Below, piece by piece: positions 25,601-38,400 of a stretch of 64,000 nucleotides of DNA. A program made the translations under genes and the position numbers. Numbering within the stretch: position 1 is the first letter of the stretch; every line of letters starts with the position of its first letter. The notes beneath the pieces were generated by a model that saw only the letters and a program-made list of their open reading frames with translations, had not been told where the DNA came from and searched no databases. The stretch is from Dastarcus helophoroides (lineage: Eukaryota > Arthropoda > Insecta > Coleoptera > Bothrideridae): positions 17,812,046 through 17,876,045 of the forward strand of contig CM053326.1 in assembly GCA_028583605.1 (NCBI GenBank), written 5' to 3'.

Positions 25601-28600
25601 TAGAGCCCGGAAGTTATGGCATTTGCCATTTGATGCCATTTTTGACAATTTTCAGGTTATTTTGCCATTTTTGGTGTTATGCCATTTTTTTGCCTTTTAT
25701 TCAGAAAAAGAAAGACATAAAAAAGATTTAAATTGCATCAATCAAAATTTTATAACAATTGCAATTCTCATAATTGATCTTTATTTGATCGATGAGTCTT
25801 TAATATCTGGTCCATTAACCATGGTATGTGCAGAATTTGCTTCAGGGAGAGGCATTAATTATCTTGAAAAATCGATGAACAAAAAAATACATAATTTGTA
25901 AAGAACCTTTCGGTTGAGTATTTGTAAACATTTAACTACATGAACTGGGGGTAGAAATTTTGAAAAATACCTAAACATTTAGAAAATCGGTTTTAAAACA
26001 GAAATCGAAATTTTCCGAATATTTAAAACAAAATTCGAAATTTTAAAAATAAAAATTCAAAATTTCCAAAAGTAGAATTTTGTAAAAAAGACAGCATTTG
26101 AAATAAAAGGTAACTTCCAAAGATCAGAATTTTTACCCTATTCTTGAAATTTACAAAAAATGTTTCTCGGAATTGCTAGCTTTATAATAAAATTTCGATA
26201 CAATTTTGGAAAAATAAACGAGTTTTAGGAAGGTGTTATTTAGAGAAAAAAATCTAATTTAGAGTTCAAATTTCCATAAACATAATTTTGAAGTACAAGT
26301 CAAAATTTCGAAAATTAGACGAATTATGCAAACCAAGCTAAAAACTCCCAAAAGTCTGATCTCAAGGAAATTCTCAGAAAAAGCTTAATACTAATGAAAA
26401 TAATTTGAAAAAATAAACAATTTTTGAAAAATACAATTGAAATTTAAAGAAAAAGGATGACATTTCCGAGAAAAAAAAACAGTTTTGAAAAAAAAATGTT
26501 TAAATCAAAATTAAACTAACAAACGAAAAGGTCAAAAAACCTCAAAAATTCGGAAAATATCAAAATTTCTAAAAGTCAAATTTTATGAAAATAAAGTTGC
26601 AAGTTCTACAAGAAATTGAATGTTGAAAAAGAAGTTGTAATTTCATACAATATTCTTTCTCGGAAAAAATCGAAATTTCAGAAACATTGATTTTTGAAAT
26701 TACAATCTGAATTCTCCAGAATAAAGCGAAGCTTGATACACGAGCTGAAATTTCTAAAAAGTCAAATTTAAAAAGTTCAAACTTTTCATAAAAAAAAACA
26801 TACATTAAGGAATATAGCGATATTTTGGAAGAAAAGTCGAAAAAGAATAATTTTGAGAATAAAGTCGAAATTTATAGAAATACGCTTATTTAGAAAAGGG
26901 CGAATTTTGGGAAAAGGACTTATTTTACGAGAAGATAGTTCGAGGAAAAACTAAATATGGAATTTGTGTTAAAAATTTGAATCTTATGAAATCAGTAAAC
27001 ATTTCTGGTAAGTCAAATTCGGAAAAAGTTTGAATCTTCAGAAAAAGCCCAATATTGAAAGTATAACGGAATTTCGAGGAGAAATCAAAACACTAAGAAA
27101 AAGATAAAATTTCGAAAAAAAGTGACCTTTTCCAGAAAAAAATTATTACAGTTGACCCCCGCGAAAGTTGCGCCTGTTAAAGTTGTCCGCTCGTTAAAGT
27201 TGACAGGATACGATCGCTCAAGTTGCGCGAATGTTCCCCATTCTAATTTTCGAACGACGAATTAGACTTCCGAGTTTTAGCGCCACATTTGAATAACCCA
27301 CGCAACCGCACAAGGAGCAATAAAACATATACATTTTTCGACAATGGTAGGGATAACGGGGAATAGTCGGTCCAGTCCGGTCAGCGCAACTTTAGCGGGA
27401 GTCTACTGTAAAGGTAATTAAGAAAAAAACGTCGATTTAAGTCGAAAAATGACGCATTTTGAAAAAAAAATAGTCGAAATTTCGTAGAAAAGTAACATTT
27501 AAAAATAAATGGATATTTGTATTTGTCAAATTTTTTGAGAAATTATTTATGACTGTGAATAAAATTGTTTGTAATTTTTATCTTTTTAGAATAATTCAGG
27601 ACAAATTTTGATAAATAAGTGGAAATTTGAGGAAAGCTCTGTAAAAAAATCGAAGTTTTCATAAAAAAAGATAATTCGAAAATAAAAACAACGAATTTTG
27701 AGACAAAAATTGAACATTTTTAGAAAATCAGATTTTTCAAAGAAAAATCTAAAAAAATCACAATTTCGAAAGCAACAAATATAGAGAAATAGGAGAATTT
27801 TGGGATAAAATAAATCTAAGGAAAAAATTCAAAATTTTGAGAAAAAGACGAATTTCAAGGAAATACTAAGAATTCTAAGTCTGGATCTGGATGAATCAAA
27901 ATTTCACGAAAAAGGCAAAAAAATTACTGAAAATTTCCAAAAAGTCAGGTTCTAAAAGCCCAATGTTAAGAAATACAACAGAATTTTGAAAAAAAAATCA
28001 ACATTTCGAGGAAAAGCTCGACATTATAAGAAAAATACCTAAAATTGAAAAGAAATCTAGAATTTTTGACAAAAAGTCAAATTTTAATACAAAGAATTCG
28101 AATTTTGCGAATAAAGTTAAAATTTGGAAATAAAGACCAATAATTAAAAAAAACTCCAAATTTGGGAAAAGACAACTTTTAATGAAAAAGTCGTTATTTT
28201 CAAAATAAAATTGAAATTTTTCAGAGAAAGTCTGATTTTAAGAAAATTTGAGAATAAATTTGAATTTTTTAAAAAAAGTAATTTTTGCCTATTTACAGAA
28301 CTTCCAAAAAATATTTTTCAAAATCTCCAATCAATATTTTTCTCCAAATCTTTGTCTTTTTATCAAAATATCAACCAACTTTTAAAAAAATCACATTTTG
28401 GTTAATAAGCCGAAGGTTGCAGAAATTAGAATTGTGAAAAAGAGTCGAAATTTTTAGAAAAAAACATATTTTGTGAAATTGCAAAAATTTATAAAAGAAC
28501 TGACGAAATTGGAGATGAAAATTCAAAATTTTGAGGAAAAAAGACAAGTTTTAGGAATACATTTCAAATAAAAAAAAACGAATTTTATAAAAGAAGTCTA

Positions 28601-29537
28601 AATTTCAAGAAAAATGTCAAAATTTGAAGGCAAAAATTAAGGAATCAGTTGAAAATATTACGGAAAGTTAGATTCTAAAAAAATCGAGACTTACAGAAAA
28701 AGCTCGACATGGGAGAAATAATCAAGAAAAAGATCGAATTTTTGAGAGAAAAGTCGACATTTTGAGAAATTGAAATTTTAATTTAAAAAAACGTCGAATT
28801 TTGCGAATAGAATTATAATTTTGGAAGAAAAGATGAATTTTGACAAAAGCAATCCTTTCAAGGAAAAGGCGAATTTGGAGGAAAAATTTGCCATTTTGAA
28901 ATTGAAATAGAAATTTGAGAATAAGGTTTAAATTTTTTGAAAGAAAATTTTCTCGCAGGTTATATTTTTTATAAAAATGCAATATATTTCCAAAACCCAA
29001 AATCTGTCAATAAATAGTTTTAAAAGATTTTTACTTTTTTATCAAAAGATCGACCAAATTTGGAAAAAAAGCTAAATTTTAGGAAATCTGAGGAAATCAG
29101 GATTTTGAGAAACCACGCAATTTCGAACAAAAAACGACGAATTTTAAAATAAAAATTCGAAACTTTGAGAAAGTCAGATTTTAAGGAAAAGAGTCGAATT
29201 TCAATTCCAATTTCAAAAGAAAAACCAATTTGTTGGAAAAATTCCAAACTTCGAGGAAAAAACGAATTTTGAAATATAAAAATAAAATTTCTGGATAAAC
29301 TCCTTTTCTGGTTGAATATGTATTTTCAGTTGACTGCAGAAGCTAGAGGGGGGGGGAGTGACATCAATCTGGTACATTGCTATGAGAGAAAGATCTTTAT
29401 CCATATACATATAAACCTATAATAATAAAAATTTAAAAATGCCATTTTATACGTTTTTATTGCCATTTTCGCCTATTTTATTTGCCATTTGTGGCACTAA
29501 AACTTAACTTTTTTACTGCCACAACTTTCGGGCTCTA
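25601..29537. mobile_element. hAT-like DNA element with 8 bp target duplication
   Basis: The left end is TAGAGCCCGGAAGTTATGGC and the right end, read inward, is TAGAGCCCGAAAGTTGTGGC. Both are flanked by GTTATCAC (25593-25600 and 29538-29545), an 8 bp duplication as made by hAT transposases. Subterminal TGCCATTT motifs cluster at both ends, another hAT habit. No transposase domain was recognised. The inside, from about 26130 to 29300, is almost all purine-rich degenerate AAAAGTCGAAATTT repeat plus one MITE, so the element is non-autonomous or has been filled by later expansion. An open frame at 25623-25901 lies in the subterminal repeats and is probably not coding. Confidence 0.72.
27149..27408. 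mobile_element. Pogo/Tigger-like MITE, 260 bp
   Basis: The ends are CAGTTGACCCCCGCGAAAGT on the left and, read inward from the right, CAGTAGACTCCCGCTAAAGT, flanked by TA on both sides. The body is GC-richer than the surrounding repeat and contains no open frame. Terminal CAGT, TA target and length fit a non-autonomous pogo/Tigger element inserted in the hAT-like interior. Confidence 0.78.
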
Positions 29538-29545
29538 GTTATCAC

Positions 29546-32414
29546 TATTTCGAATAAATTCAACATTTTTCTCTAAATTTAGAAATTTTTAGACATTTTA
29601 AAGTTTCAAGTTTAAAAGTCAAAAATTGTAGAAAAACGAAAAAAGTTTTAAAATTGTGACGAATTTAGAGTTTAAAAATCGAATATTTGAGAAAAAACTG
29701 AATTCTGGTTTGATCTCGAAATTCTAACCTTGGTAGTAAAAGTACTTAACAGCGAAATTTCCAGAATTCTTTTTCAAAAATTTTACTTTTAAAAATTCCA
29801 AGTTTAAGCCTAAAAATTTTTTCCACCCGAAATGTAGGCTTTAATCTCAAAATCTAGGTTTTTCTTCATTGATTTTGAAGAAGAATGTCGTCCTCAAAAT
29901 AAAAATTTTCATTTAAAAACTCGAGAATGTTCAGGTTTAATCTATGAATTTCGTAATTTTGAATTTAAGACTTAAATATTTAAGATTGTTTTTTTTGGGA
30001 ATGTTGAAGAGTGAAAACTTCAAATTAATTTTTTTTTCAGAGTGTTGTATCAAGTTTTAATTAGTGAATTTTCTGGTTGTTATGGTACTTGATGAGTACT
30101 ATAACATATATTAATTTCGTGATTGTATCTCAAATAAAACTTGAAATACAGAACTTGTCCCCTGAAACCAAGAAAGATTAAAAAACACACCAACGTTTGT
30201 TGTGTTTTTTAATCCTTCTTGGTTTAGAGCAACGTTTGTTGTGTTTTTTAATCCTTCTTGGTTTGGGGACAATTTTTGAAGATAACCAAACCAGTCAGTT
30301 CCACCAAAATCAAATAAAACTATTTAAAAAAATTAAATTATTTTTTTAATCAATTTTTGGGGTGGCCAGAATTATTCAAAAATATGAAAAAAGAAATATA
30401 ATATATATCGAAATATAAGCTAAAATATGTCGTTGGTTTTATCTTTCTAACTTATTTAATTCAAAGGATATAAAAAATTAAAAAAAATCTTTTTTCATTG
30501 ACAATTTTTTTAATATCTCATAGTAACGTTGAAATATCGAGCCCAAATATACATAAATTTTGTTCATAGGCTGAGGTAATAACTTTTCGACAATATTACT
30601 ATAAGTTTCCATTTTGGGGCCACTTCGTCACACTTATCCTGCTCTTAACTCTTTAGAGGTAAAAATTTCAATTTTGCCTTTTTTACTCCAATATTAAAAT
30701 TTGAACTTTTTTCCCAAATTTGAAAATAAAATTTAGGAAAAATGAAAACTTCGACTTTGAAAGTCAAAATTTCTAATTTGAAGTCGGATGTAAGGCCGCA
30801 AGTTTAAAAATAAAACTGAAAAGTTTAAAAGAAAAAGTCTATATTGAGAGAAATTGAACATTTTGAACATGTTCTTTTTCTAAATTTTTTAAAAAGTCCG
30901 CTTTAGTTCCGGAAAAAAAGTCTAAATTCGAATTATGAACAAAAAGATTTGAGGCTTCAAATATTGCGTTTTCTACTAGAAATTTGGAGGTTTCCAAAAT
31001 CGACAAACATATTTTTTTTGGTTAATTTTACAAAATCTGTAGAAATTGCAGCCAAATGCCTCCCCGAACAAAAGTTCTGAAAGAACGCCCCCTAAAGCCA
31101 GTCCCGACTTTTACTTTATTTTCAACATTAAAAAAAAACATTCAACACTTTTGGGCCCCCTTTAGCTTTGAGCCGCGTGCCATTGCACTTGTTGCACCTG
31201 CCTCGTTACGACCCTGGTTTTACATATATTAATAACAGTAAAAGAAATAGAAAATACAAAAATTGTGCTGGAGTAGATTAGCAAAGGGGATTCTAGATCA
31301 TGAGTCATCTTCGGATGGAGAAGTAGGTAGCGCAGCTTCTAAGAGAAGCGTGGCTTGTGAGGTATCAAAATGCTCTGAATACTTGCATGTAGTGTAACCG
31401 TTTAGAAACGAGCATTAATCAGTAAGTAGGAACGTTAGTTATCATTGGAATATGACTCGAAATAGAACCGAGATTACGATTATTGGTCCTGGCAAGTACG
31501 CATTCTTAGATTGGGTACTCATTGGGTTTAGTTAAACATTTTGGTATCGAGCTTTATTTCGATGAATACAAGTTGCCATTATTCATCATTTTAATGTTTG
31601 TATCGAGTGCAGAATTCTTACGTTACAGGCGAATGCTCCCAGTGAGAATTCACCCTGAGAGAATAAATTCTTATAGTAACAGGTTATAATTAAGAGAGGA
31701 TCAATAGTGAGTAATTCGAAAAGGTAATTTAAAGTGTTAGGGCATGCAAAAGCAAATTGTGCAAAACAACAGGTACTACCTTGTTTCAGCCAGAGCTGCT
31801 TTATCTCAGGAATGCTCTGATGACGTTAGAAGAGACGTTTGCGTTTTGGGATATTGCACAGTAACCACGGTGGTTGTGGTACCATCCGAACACGTTGATC
31901 CTCTCTTTTGGTGGTATATTCTTTTCTGATATAACCTTAAACAATTGGCATTTGTGTTAAAACGTTCAAAGTTAATATTTTTAATCGATCAGCCTGAACT
32001 AATTGAGGTAAAATGGCACAACGAAAAGATTATTAGTTTGCCACCCTAGTTCTACATGCCACGCTCCATTGTGTTGGAAAGCTTACAAATTAGAGGAGTT
32101 ATTGTTCGATTTCTGACTTCTTACAACTTCCTTTGTTCGTTCCGTTGCAAAAGCTAAACATTGCGCTTCTAAGCAATTAACTGTCATAATAAAATTTCCA
32201 TGAAAATAAAGCGGAGATTATTCCTTAAAATGAAAATGCAAATGTCGACATGTAAATACAGATGATGTAAAAATATATACCCCGCTCTACGCGAATGAAT
32301 AAATTCACGATTTCGCTTCGGCAGTGAGCGCGTTTAATTAAGGGTTAATGTTTTATAAAGCTATGAGGATCGAGACTGTTATAATTCAAATCGCGAAAGT
32401 TAGAAAGTTGTGTT
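29546..32414. other. AT-rich DNA before the receptor 3' end, no gene
   Basis: Apart from the short Penelope-end insertion, 29560-30030 and 30660-31030 are degenerate AT repeat. About 31040-31215 is a GC-richer scrap ending in GCCTCGTTACGACCCTG, which looks like a transposon terminus without a partner. From 31220 to 32414 the DNA is non-repetitive and could be 3' UTR or flank of the receptor gene on the - strand. No gene is supported. Confidence 0.4.
30142..30309. mobile_element. Short Penelope-end insertion (168 bp)
   Basis: It starts TGAAATACAGAACTTGTCCC after the duplicated TCAAATAAAACT and ends CAGTTCCACCAAAA before it (30130-30141 and 30310-30321, 12 bp each). The body contains the same pieces as the ends of the Penelope-like element at 38020-40751, including a tandem copy of the ACGTTTGTTGTGTTTTTTAA phrase and its inverse, so it can fold on itself. 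It has no coding part. Confidence 0.78.
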
Positions 32415-35400
32415 TTACCTTTTGCAATCTCGTCCTTGAGGAGACCAATCCCTAGACGAATATCTAGTTCTTCTGGATCCTATCGTACGTCTGGTATGCC
32501 AGCTGGAATAATGATGCCTAACCGTGTTGCGCACTTCGGCATTCAAAAAGCAGTAGAATAAAGCTACGGTGAATCCCTGAAACCGAGATAACGGATGAAA
32601 TCGCTTCTTACTTAAATAAAATAGGAATCGAATCGCTTAGTTGAATGTGCCACAACTTTATCTTTAGTGTCTGATCTCTTCATTTCATTTGATAAAGAGT
32701 TTTCAAAAGTCAGAATTCTTTTTGTTTTGCTTTTTAGGGTAAATACTCACCAGGAATATCCACGTTAATTGTAAATTGACTTCAAGCCTGTTGCCCAAGG
32801 GAACTAACCGCGACTAATCGTATTCATTGATGTAATCCTTTTATCGGAAGCGTTAGAGTACAGAGTGGGTATCTCCTCTGTATACTCACCGAAAGCATTT
32901 GTGTCTTAATACGATTTCGCGCAAATTGTATTCATCCACGTATCCGAATAGAATGCGAATGCTTTCGATAAGTATCTATTCAGAGTACTCACCAAGAATA
33001 TTCGCGTATTAAGTAAAATACTGCATTCAGTTTCCAGCATCATGTTACTAACAGCAACGGATCGTGTACATCTATGCAAACGGGGATCCCTTCTGTGAGT
33101 GGATCCGCGAAATGGATACTCACCGAATGCTCCCAGTGAGTGTATAACCTTTCTTTTTCATTATTAGGAATATCTGGTCTTGTTACATTTTTTATAGGAA
33201 TTTTATAATAACAAAATTTAAAAATAAAGTTCATATATCGTGTGTATTGTTCCTTCTAAAAACTTGGTCAGTAAACACTCCATCTTACATTATAATGTGG
33301 GTCATATGTACCGCACATATCTCTTAAGAACATGTATTCTTTTTACAAACTCGAATACAACGAAATGAGGCCATTTTTTATTGGTCACACAAAGGGAAAA
33401 TAACGTTACTCTATATTAAGAGTAGAGTGTAAAAAATGACCTAATGAAAGTGGAAATTGTCGTTCATTTATTAAATTAGAAAAAGTAGAGATACTTATAC
33501 AAGGAAACGATGTCAGTATAGTCAGGAGTAATATTGAAATAAATGGTATAAATACGTTTGAATGGACTTTTTGATCGACATAATGCCTATTGTAGCTATG
33601 AATGCCCACAATTTTTAAAATATCGATACGGATCCAAATGATGACTCGAAAAACATATACCGATATTTAGTTTTTCCAATCGTTGACTAGTGTTATTTGC
33701 ATGGGTCATCAAGAACTAACCCTGTTCAAAATTTCAAATTCCTACGTTACATACATTTTCGAGGAAAACCTCTTTGTGACAGACGGACGATCCGATGGAC
33801 ACGAGAGTGAGCTAAGAGTTCCGTTTTTTCTTTTAAGATACGGAACCCTATAAACGAGTTGAAAATTTGAGTTTAAAATTGATTTTTCGACTTATATATT
33901 CCTAATGAAATTTTGAACTTAAAATCGGTTGACTGTAAATCCTTTGAAGGTGGTAAAACATTTTTCAAAGCTCGTGAAACTTTGCGTACACTAAAATGTG
34001 CTCATAATCAGTTATGTATACATATATCTACTTATTTAACGAAAGGACAGACATTCAAGATAAAGGGACATTTGATTAATGGCACAAACAACGAACGCAT
34101 CTATTTGAATAGACGAGTTATATTAATTAGATCCTTATCTTTGGATGTATAGTTGTATAAACAATCTTGTGTTGTCTACAGTCTGTACAGCAAAACTCAC
34201 CTGGGTTGATAAAAGGACGGCCCTTAAATTATCGTATATATCTTTAGATATGCCCTCCGTTGGTCCTACAATAACTAATATGTAAGTCATTCCTAACAAG
34301 GGTATTAGAACCAGCAACGCTTTTGTTGCTTTCCTATACTGTTGAGTTTCCACATTGTTAGCCGACCTCAATTTAGTTATCAGCACCTGGAACAAAACCA
34401 AACAGCATCAGGGAACTTTCTAAGTTGGAAAAAGAGTAGTTCTCATTGAATACTTAAATTCGAAAGAATTTTTTTATTTAGAGAAATCTTAAAGAGAAAT
34501 TTTAAAAAGTAGTTTAAAATTTTAAAAAAGTCATACTTAATATTGAGAAAATTTCGGGACGAATTTTCAAAACAAAAATTTTTTTCGAAAAGTTCAAGTT
34601 TTGAAGAATAGCCAAAATTATTAGAAAATTAGACATTTTTTAAAATAGTAGAAATCTTAAAAAGTTAAAATTGGGAAATTGTGGATAGTTTAAATTTTTA
34701 AAAAAGTCAAATATTTACTAAATAAGTCAAAATTTGGAACTGGAAATTTACAAAAAATATTGGAATTTTGAAAAAAGATCGAAATTTTTAAAAATTTAAA
34801 CTGTTTAAAAACTCGATGATTTGAAAAGTAGAATTTTACAAAGAAAATTTAGAAAAACTCAAAATTTTGAAAAATAGTCAATAATTTCAAAAAAAAGACT
34901 TTTGAAAACGTTGAGATTAATAAAATCGGGAATTTCAAAGTCAAAATTTACTTTTCGCGAGTTGATATTTTAAACAACATAGTCGAAAAAAGTAAAATTT
35001 TGAAAAATAATAATAATAATTTCAAAAAAGTCGAGTTTTTGGAAAAGTCCGGCGTTCAAAAAACTTTACATTTTAAAAACCGCAAACATTTTTAATGTCA
35101 AAATTTTCAAGAGCCGAAATTTAAAAAAAAATTAAAAAAGTCAAAACTTTTAGCAGAAGAAATTTTAAAAAAATTCATAAATTTTGAAATAAGTCCGAAT
35201 TTGAAAAAAAAGTTGAAAGCCTTAAAAAAATGCAAAGTTACAAGAAGTCGAAATTTTCAAACAGAAAGTGTAAATTTTCAAATAAACGTGCTAGTTTGAA
35301 AAAATCCAACCTTTCAAAGAACTCGATTATCAAAAATAGTTAATATTTTCAAAAAAGCTGAGATTTGAAGTAAAATCGAAAGTTTTCGTCAGATTTTCAA

Positions 35401-38400
35401 AAACTTTCGACAAAGGCACAACTATCAGGACAAAAAAAAATCAAAATTTTCGAAAAGGTCGAAATTTAGAAAAAAAGTTGACTTTTAATTAAGAATCGAA
35501 ATTTTAAAACAAAATCGAAAACCTGAGAAAACTGCAACTATTTATAAAATACATTTTCAAATAAAAAAACAAAATGTAGAAAAAATCGAAATTTTTAGAA
35601 AATCAAACCGAATTTATCACAATAGTAGAAATGTTCAAGATAAAGAACAATTTTGGAAAATAATTAATTTTGAAAAAAGTCAAAATTTGGGAGAGTCGAA
35701 AAAATCATTTAAAAAATCGAAAGTTTTCAAAAATATCAAAATTTTAAAAATTTAAATCAAAATAAAGAAATTATGCATTTAAAGTAAAAAAATTATTGGG
35801 AGTGGCAAAAGTAAGTGTTTCACCCCCAAATTTTTTTGCACACGGTCGAAAATGACACGGTTGAAATGAAAATTTTCAACAAAAATCGATTTGATTAATG
35901 TCAAGATTTTCAAAATAAATTGGAATTTTCAAAAGTACGATTATCAAAAAAAAGTCGAAATTTTAAGAATGTCGGAATTCTGAAAAAAATCGAAAATTTT
36001 CAAAGGAGTTGCAGTTTAGAAAAAACTGTAAGTTTTGAAAATGGTCGAAATTTTCAATAAAATCGAAATTTTCAAAAAAATTTTAAGAATGTCGGAATTC
36101 TGAAAAAAATCGAAAATTTTCAAAGGAGTTGCAGTTTAGAAAAACTGTAAGTTTTGAAAATGGTCGAAATTTTCAATAAAGTCGAAATTTTTATACTCCC
36201 ACTCTTTATTTCATAGTCACGTTAAAAAATAATAATTTGCATTTATTTTTATTTCTTTACAGATATAATTGATCAACTTTGGACTAAAAGCGGTACAAAT
36301 GTTCATATATTTAGATCGTTTCCAATAAATTTAAATATATATGCTATTCATAACTAATAAACTTTATTAACGATAAAAAACGCAACAAAATTTAAAAATT
36401 CCACAAGGTTTTCGTTATATATTTGCTAACACCGGACCAGGTTTCGCATTACTGCATGATCGGCGGTCATATCAGCAATTTGTTTAGAAAATTGTTATGC
36501 TAACAAGCTTGATTTTCTTAACACACCTCTAATTGAAGCTTTGGACGAGAATTTGGATTAGACGTAATATTCGTAGGAGTCTATGATCCATAGAGAATAT
36601 TAAAGAATTCCACGAAGTAAGGGTTGGAAATGTCAATTATATATATGCTAAAAAGAATCAACAGAAAAGAAAAATTAAAAAAGGGCGTTGGTCTTTAAAT
36701 TATATATCTTTAAAATGTAATAATTTATAAAAAGTTACTTAAGAAAATTGTAGATCTTATTAAAAAATATCCGAAATTTCTTCCTTGCATCCCCCTGAGA
36801 GTAAAGCATTCCTTTTACCGAAGTAATTGTGATGTCAAAAATTGCGTGAAATTTTAAAGGTAGCGCATTATTAGCCATTTTCTACATCAAAGAATTTAAG
36901 AATGTCGAATGGGGCGAAAGCGCCTAAACGTAAATTCTGTTATGAGCCGAGGATCCACCCAGACTGAGAGGCATCGATAAGCGCTATTCTTTTCCCAGGT
37001 TTTCAGGAGCAGAACGGCTTTAAGGATTCCTTAAAAATTAGATTGTCTCCCTACAGTCTTGGAGTAATATAAAATGCCGCCAGACAGAGGCTACTTTCCG
37101 CGGAAGTGAATAAAACCGCCATGAATCGTAAATTAACCACTTTTGGGTAAATATCATACATCTGCCGTGGACGTTTCAATTTCGTTAACGACTTGTGTGA
37201 GGATAGCCTTAAGCTTTATCAATTATTTGTTGCATAAGAAATTCGTATGAGTTTGAAATTTGAATTAAACCAGCTAACGTTTTGTGTTTCTACAACGCTT
37301 AATCAGTCGCTTTGGACGTTTTAGTTCGAATTCTGTCTATAACAAACGAATAATGAAATGTTACGTAAATAACAGACAAGTAAATTAACACTCACCCACA
37401 TAATTGTGATCAGAAACAATGTGTTGATTAACAAAACTGCTAGAGCTGCCGACTGAAATATCCAGTCTACGGGATGAGGGGTCCACAACCAATTTTTCAT
37501 CACGTCCTCCACCTGAAAAGAAATTAATGATTAAACTTTGAACGTCACTTAATAACAGAAAAAGTTATATTTTTTGATTTAACTTTGTATTCAATGTTCA
37601 TCATTTAGAAATTCCGAAATTAAGGAATAAAAAATCCCCAATTTTTAGATATCAAATTTTTAATATTTTTTTTCGAAATTTTGAATTCCAAAAAAAGTTT
37701 AGCATAACTGTCAAAGTTTTAATGTTATAATTAAAATTGTAGCAGTAGCAAATACCAAAAATACGGTATGTGAAGTGAATGAATAGAGTTGAGAGTAGTG
37801 GTGGAGATGGCTCCGTGGTTAGGAAGTTTGACTACAACGTGAAAGTCCTGGGGTCGACCCCCATTCGCTGATAAAACATTTTTAACCTTATTTCAGAAGT
37901 GGGATTAGGGATCCACCTAACAGTATAGTACTTATGTTCATGTACGAGGTGTCTTCAAAAAGTAAGGTAACTTTATATTTTTATGAAAAAATATTTATTT
38001 ATTCATCAACATTTATACTTGAAATACGGAACTTGTCCCCTGAAACCAAGAAAGATTAAAAAACACAACAAACGTTGCTCTAACGTGTTTGGACAGCCAA
38101 GCTGTCGTCTTCAGAAAGATACTAACACCTAATCTTAAAATTTACCCTTATATACTAAGAATATTCACTTCGTGCATGATCGACCGCATCCGAACGCGCA
38201 TGCGCATCTAATCATACACGTCGTAGTGTCACAATTCCTTATTCATCAACCTTAACTATTTTTAACAGAGATGAAAGGCCCAGCGCAACCATTCATGAGG
38301 TTGTCTCCAGCCTTATGGATGGCTAAGCTTTTACATGCATTTAACATATAATTCTTATTTACTACTGTTAACAATTTAATATTATCATCTATCCTATGAT

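Larger units (their letters stand above)
32577..37395. other. Receptor introns around the TM6 exon
   Basis: The 1.6 kb intron 32577-34200 is non-repetitive. The 3.0 kb intron 34387-37395 is mostly purine-rich AAAATTTTGAAAAAGTC-type repeat (34430-36200). Near 36440-36600 it holds a fragment homologous to the region just upstream of the RNase H frame at 17281-17440. No other gene is seen. Confidence 0.5.

Noticed and set aside
25623..25901. 92-codon open frame in the left part of the hAT-like element
   Set aside because: It overlaps the subterminal TGCCATTT repeats, matches no domain known to me, and the duplicate at about 21830-22110 has a TAG in the same place.
28211..29410. Several Phe/Lys-rich frames in 28.2-29.4 kb
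   Set aside because: They arise from low-complexity AAATTT DNA and have no domain or codon signal.
37808..37862. tRNA gene
   Set aside because: A- and B-box-like elements are present, but the stems do not pair into a proper cloverleaf and the unit is repeated with flanking SINE sequence.
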